From NCBI RefSeq assembly GCF_934725225.1, contig NZ_CAKVAM010000002.1, positions 186,001-250,000 on the forward strand: a DNA stretch of 64,000 bases, written 5' to 3'. Positions within the stretch are counted from its first letter, which is position 1. Each line of letters begins with the position of its first letter. The stretch comes from an uncultured Treponema sp. Lineage in GTDB: Bacteria; Spirochaetota; Spirochaetia; Treponematales; Treponemataceae. The translations under genes were made by a program, and so were the position numbers. Below, in pieces: positions 60,866-64,000 of this stretch. The notes under the pieces were generated by a model, which was not told the origin of the DNA, ran no database searches, and saw nothing but the letters and a program-made list of their open reading frames with translations.

Positions 60866-62344
60866 ATGGAATTTACAAATGTTGAAGATACGTCTTCTCA
60901 AAAAATGAATGCGCCGCTGAATGGTTCAGTTTTGCAGCCGGTTGCAAATGACGAGCCGTTGAATTTTGATGACGAGCTTGGCGATATAAATCCTACTGTT
61001 ATAAAAATTATTGGCTGCGGCGGCGGTGGCTCCAGTGCGGTTCAACGCATGATTGAAGACGGAGTTTCCGGCGTTCAGTTTATTGTTTTAAATACAGACA
61101 AACAGGCTTTGCACAAATCAACTGCGCAGCTAAGAGTTCCGATTGGTCAGAAAATAACTGGCGGACTTGGCGCGGGCGGAAATCCTGCTGTTGGCGAAAA
61201 TGCCGCAAAAGAAGATGCCGAGCGTATTTCAAGAATTATTTCCGGCGCAAACATGGTTATCATAACTGCCGGAATGGGCGGAGGAACTGGAACTGGTTCT
61301 GCGCCTGTTGTTGCGGAGCTTTCCCACAACGCTGGAATTCTTACGATTGCCGTTGTTACAACTCCTTTCGAATTTGAAGGAAAAGTCCGCATGGACAATG
61401 CTTTGGAAGGACTTGAAAAACTCCGGCAGAATGTAGACAGCCTGATTGTTCTTCCAAATGATTTGATTTTTAAAGCCGTTGAAAATGTTGACCACCGCAT
61501 GACTTTTAGAGAGCAGTTCAAATTTGCGGACGGACTTTTGTGCGCCGGCGTAAAGGGAATTACAGAATTAATTACTCAGCCTGGCGACATAAATCTTGAT
61601 TTTGCCGATGTAAGAAAAATAATGTACGGTTCAGGAGACTCAATTCTTGGCGTTGGAAAAGGCAAAGGCGAAAACAGAGTCAACGAAGCTGTTGAAGGCG
61701 CGATTGCAAATCCGCTTCTTGAAAACCGCCAGATTGACGGCGCAAGAAAAATTCTCATTAACATAACAAGCAATGGAAATTTGGATTTGGAAGAAACGCA
61801 GGATATTGTGAATTTAATCAAGCATTCGGCAAGCAAAGAGGCGGAAATAATTTTTGGACTTTCGGAAAATTCCGCAATGGAAGACGACGAAGTTTCCGTT
61901 ACTGTAATTGCAACCGATTTTAGCGGCAATGACGACTTTGCGACTTCTGTTCCTTTGGAAGAAGATGAAAAGGACGATTCTGTTGCCGACTATGGCGAGT
62001 TCATCCGTGCCTTGGGCGGAAAAACTGAATCCGACTCAAAGCCAGCAAAGCCTTCAGAGCATTTTAGTTCCATAGATTTTAAGAATTCTTCAGTTGAAAA
62101 TTCTGCGCCAAAAGAAAATGACGAAACTTCATTTGCTCCGGCGGAATCTCTTGGCGAGCGTGAAACTGTTTCGCTTGTTGAAAATCAGCTTGAAGAAAAA
62201 AATTCTACAGAAGAAAAAAGACCGTTTTCCGGGCACAAACTTCCGGCGGGAATAAAAATTGATCCGAATGACATAAATCAGCCGGCAATTTATAGAAAAC
62301 GCCTGAACGGACTTTCGCGCTCCATAGATTTGACGCAGCTTTAA
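60866..62344 (+). CDS. ftsZ: Cell-division GTPase FtsZ
   Basis: The 492-residue tubulin-like GTPase has the T4 loop GMGGGTGTGSAPV and the T7 region NLDFADVRKIM. The globular part ends near residue 360. A long acidic linker of about 100 residues follows, then the conserved tail NDINQPAIYRKR that binds FtsA, and 12 further residues. The total is about 100 residues longer than most FtsZ, because of the linker. CGGGAGGA precedes the ATG. Confidence 0.97.
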   Translation: MEFTNVEDTSSQKMNAPLNGSVLQPVANDEPLNFDDELGDINPTVIKIIGCGGGGSSAVQRMIEDGVSGVQFIVLNTDKQALHKSTAQLRVPIGQKITGGLGAGGNPAVGENAAKEDAERISRIISGANMVIITAGMGGGTGTGSAPVVAELSHNAGILTIAVVTTPFEFEGKVRMDNALEGLEKLRQNVDSLIVLPNDLIFKAVENVDHRMTFREQFKFADGLLCAGVKGITELITQPGDINLDFADVRKIMYGSGDSILGVGKGKGENRVNEAVEGAIANPLLENRQIDGARKILINITSNGNLDLEETQDIVNLIKHSASKEAEIIFGLSENSAMEDDEVSVTVIATDFSGNDDFATSVPLEEDEKDDSVADYGEFIRALGGKTESDSKPAKPSEHFSSIDFKNSSVENSAPKENDETSFAPAESLGERETVSLVENQLEEKNSTEEKRPFSGHKLPAGIKIDPNDINQPAIYRKRLNGLSRSIDLTQL

Positions 62345-62347
62345 TTT

Positions 62348-63241
62348 ATGGAAAAAAAATCTCTGCTTCAGGAATTTTACAGTGAGCTTCTTTTTGTGGA
62401 AAATCACGGAAAACTGACGGCGGAAACTTATTTGATTTGCGTTCAGGAATTTCTTGATTATCTGGAAAAAAATGAAACGCCGCTTGAAAAAGTTACGGTT
62501 CAGACTTTGCTTTATTATGCGGCTTTTAGAAAAACTTCCGGAAGAAAAGAAATTACGCTTGCAAAAGATTTGTCCGCGCTTAGGATTTTTGGTTCGTTTT
62601 TAGTCCGAAAAAAAATTTGGATTGAAAATTTTGCGCATGAAATTGGAAAGCCAAAAGTTTCAAGAGCCTTGCCAAAAGTTTTGGAAGTTGAGCAGGTTGA
62701 CAGTCTTTTGGCTTCAATTGACGTGAAAAAGCCGCTTGGAATAAGAGACCGCGCGTTGTACGAAGTAATTTACAGCTGCGGACTTCGGATAAGCGAGGCT
62801 TGTTCACTTTTGATTGCAAATGTCCATTTTGACGAAAATCTGATTCTTGTCCGCGGAAAAGGCAGCAAGGAGCGTCTTGTTCCGTTTGGCGAGGATGCGT
62901 CGTTTTGGCTAAAAAAATGGATTTTTGAAATTCGCCCCGGATTTGTTGGAAGTAGAATTATTCCTGAAGTTTTTGTAAATTCTAAAGGAAATCCTATTTC
63001 AAGAAAAGGAATTTGGAAAAATTTCAAGGCAATGGGAAAGAAAACTGGAATTGAAGCGAAGGTTCACACTTTGCGCCATTCCTTTGCAACTCATTTGCTT
63101 TCTGGCGGAGCGGATTTAAGATCTGTGCAGGAACTTTTGGGACATTCGGATTTGTCCACAACGCAGATTTATACGCACATAGACGATTCAAGGCTTGAAG
63201 AAAGCCACAGGGATTTTTTTCCCGGTCATAAAACTGAATAA
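62348..63241 (+). CDS. xerD: Tyrosine recombinase XerC/XerD
   Basis: The 297-residue recombinase has an N-terminal SAM-like domain and a catalytic domain with R in SCGLRISEAC, the H-x-x-R in HTLRHSFATHL, then GHSDLSTTQIYTHI with the tyrosine nucleophile. Length fits Xer proteins that resolve chromosome dimers. It starts three bases after ftsZ and is likely cotranscribed, so it is a housekeeping gene and not an element integrase. Confidence 0.9.
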   Translation: MEKKSLLQEFYSELLFVENHGKLTAETYLICVQEFLDYLEKNETPLEKVTVQTLLYYAAFRKTSGRKEITLAKDLSALRIFGSFLVRKKIWIENFAHEIGKPKVSRALPKVLEVEQVDSLLASIDVKKPLGIRDRALYEVIYSCGLRISEACSLLIANVHFDENLILVRGKGSKERLVPFGEDASFWLKKWIFEIRPGFVGSRIIPEVFVNSKGNPISRKGIWKNFKAMGKKTGIEAKVHTLRHSFATHLLSGGADLRSVQELLGHSDLSTTQIYTHIDDSRLEESHRDFFPGHKTE

Positions 63242-63258
63242 AACAACGGAGGATTTGT

Positions 63259-63993
63259 ATGAAAAAAATTATCAAAGTTTCGTTTGCTCTTTTGATTTCT
63301 TTTGCGGCGATTTCTTGTTCTCCTTCTTATAATTCTGTAAAACGGATGCAGCGAATTGAGGAAGGCGTTTCAAATCCTACGACAAAAGAAGAACTTGAGG
63401 AAGCTATAAAAAAATACGATGCACGCGCAATGGATTTGGCTTTAACAGAAGGTCAGATTGGAATTTGGTATAAAATTCTTGGAACGCGTTATATCGACCA
63501 GCAGATGTACGGAAAGGCCTTGGAATGTTTCCAGAAGGCTTTATCTTATTATCCGGACAATGCGAATCTTTATTATTACGTAGGAAGCTGCGCGGGCCAC
63601 ATGGCGAATGCGAGCCTTGATTTTGACGCGAAAGGAACTTCTTCAGATGAAGCGATAAAAAAAATGAATTATCTTCGGCTTGCGGAAAGTTCATATCTTC
63701 AGGCACTGAAAATCGATCCGAATTATTACCGTGTTTTGTATGGTCTTGGAATTCTTTACGTTTTTGAATTCGGACAGGGCGACAAGGCGATTCCTTATCT
63801 TGAAAAATTTCTTTCTGTTCAAACCAGAGATACAAATGCAATGTTTGCTCTTGCAGGCGCGTATTATTTAACGTATCAGTTTGACAAGGCGATTGAACTT
63901 TACGACAAAATTATCGAGCTTAAGCCAAATGCTGAAAAAGTTCAGGCTGCGCAGGAAAACAAAAAGAAGTGCCTTGAGCTTCAGTATAAATAA
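63259..63993 (+). CDS. TPR lipoprotein
   Basis: The 244-residue product has a lipoprotein signal (MKKIIKVSFALLISFAAISC, lipobox cysteine 20) and at least three TPR units (QQMYGKALECFQKALSYYPD, SYLQALKIDPNYYRVLYGLG, QFDKAIELYDKIIELKP). It probably acts as an envelope scaffold. CGGAGG precedes the ATG. It lies 17 bases after xer and may belong to the same unit. Confidence 0.82.
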   Translation: MKKIIKVSFALLISFAAISCSPSYNSVKRMQRIEEGVSNPTTKEELEEAIKKYDARAMDLALTEGQIGIWYKILGTRYIDQQMYGKALECFQKALSYYPDNANLYYYVGSCAGHMANASLDFDAKGTSSDEAIKKMNYLRLAESSYLQALKIDPNYYRVLYGLGILYVFEFGQGDKAIPYLEKFLSVQTRDTNAMFALAGAYYLTYQFDKAIELYDKIIELKPNAEKVQAAQENKKKCLELQYK

Positions 63994-64000
63994 AATTTGC

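Noticed and set aside
62348..63241. Tyrosine recombinase as integrase of the left-hand element
   Set aside because: It is 59 kb from the element, sits in the ftsZ unit and has the size and motifs of housekeeping XerC/D.

Overview
The window is chromosomal DNA from a spirochaete, almost certainly a Treponema species. Several things point that way together: a chemotaxis operon cheA - cheW/cheR fusion - cheX - cheY, a complete V-type (archaeal-type) ATPase operon, a short division/cell-wall cluster (mraZ-rsmH-ftsL-murF-ftsW-ftsQ-ftsA-ftsZ), many lipoproteins and TPR proteins, and an A/T-rich base composition. No rRNA, complete tRNA, CRISPR array or transposase gene was found. The species cannot be named from the sequence alone.

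Region 1 (1-3100, minus strand) is plasmid- or phage-like. It holds parA, a ParB-family gene and a chain of seven very small genes, most overlapping or touching their neighbours, running off the left edge. A 14-bp perfect palindrome with a CACGTG core lies between parA and parB. Region 2 (3200-8600) looks like an accessory island: a tRNA T-arm-like remnant, a 5'-truncated TPR-CHAT protease-like gene, a small unknown protein, a PD-(D/E)XK nuclease-like protein and an ankyrin-repeat protein. A 215-bp inverted-repeat (MITE-like) element closes it. Region 3 (8900-12600) carries a LapA-like protein, a SPOR-domain protein, an SH3-domain protein and glyA.

Region 4 (12600-14450) is the most unusual part. 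It contains nine 22-bp direct repeats, an orphan terminator, and a lipoprotein gene with a formylglycine-generating-enzyme/C-type-lectin-like domain. That gene has two independent signs of programmed variability: a run of nine G that puts it out of frame after the signal peptide, and a 3' segment that is 70% G+C and nearly free of A. The latter is what a diversity-generating retroelement (DGR) variable region looks like. No reverse transcriptase is in the window, so this would be a remote target.

Region 5 (14450-30570) is housekeeping: valS, an alarmone-hydrolase-like HD protein, phoH-pgpH-ybeY-corC, a TPR protein, pgk, an rRNA methyltransferase, miaA, tatD and a phytase-like lipoprotein. Region 6 (30790-40880) is one long transcription unit: secG, ptsN, nine V-ATPase genes (H/G, C, I, K, F, E, A, B, D) and a universal stress protein. 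Region 7 (41000-54120) has an orphan response regulator lacking the phospho-aspartate, an outer-membrane barrel, the chemotaxis operon, a MarR regulator facing a membrane protein, an HTH-EIIA fusion, a transglutaminase-like protein, a pseudouridine synthase, yebC and ruvC. Region 8 (54230-63995) is the division cluster under a MraZ box, ending in a Xer recombinase and a TPR lipoprotein.

Four genes (the response regulator, cheA, marR and the membrane protein facing it) have no Shine-Dalgarno sequence and start only 7-9 bases after a good -10 box, which suggests leaderless mRNAs.
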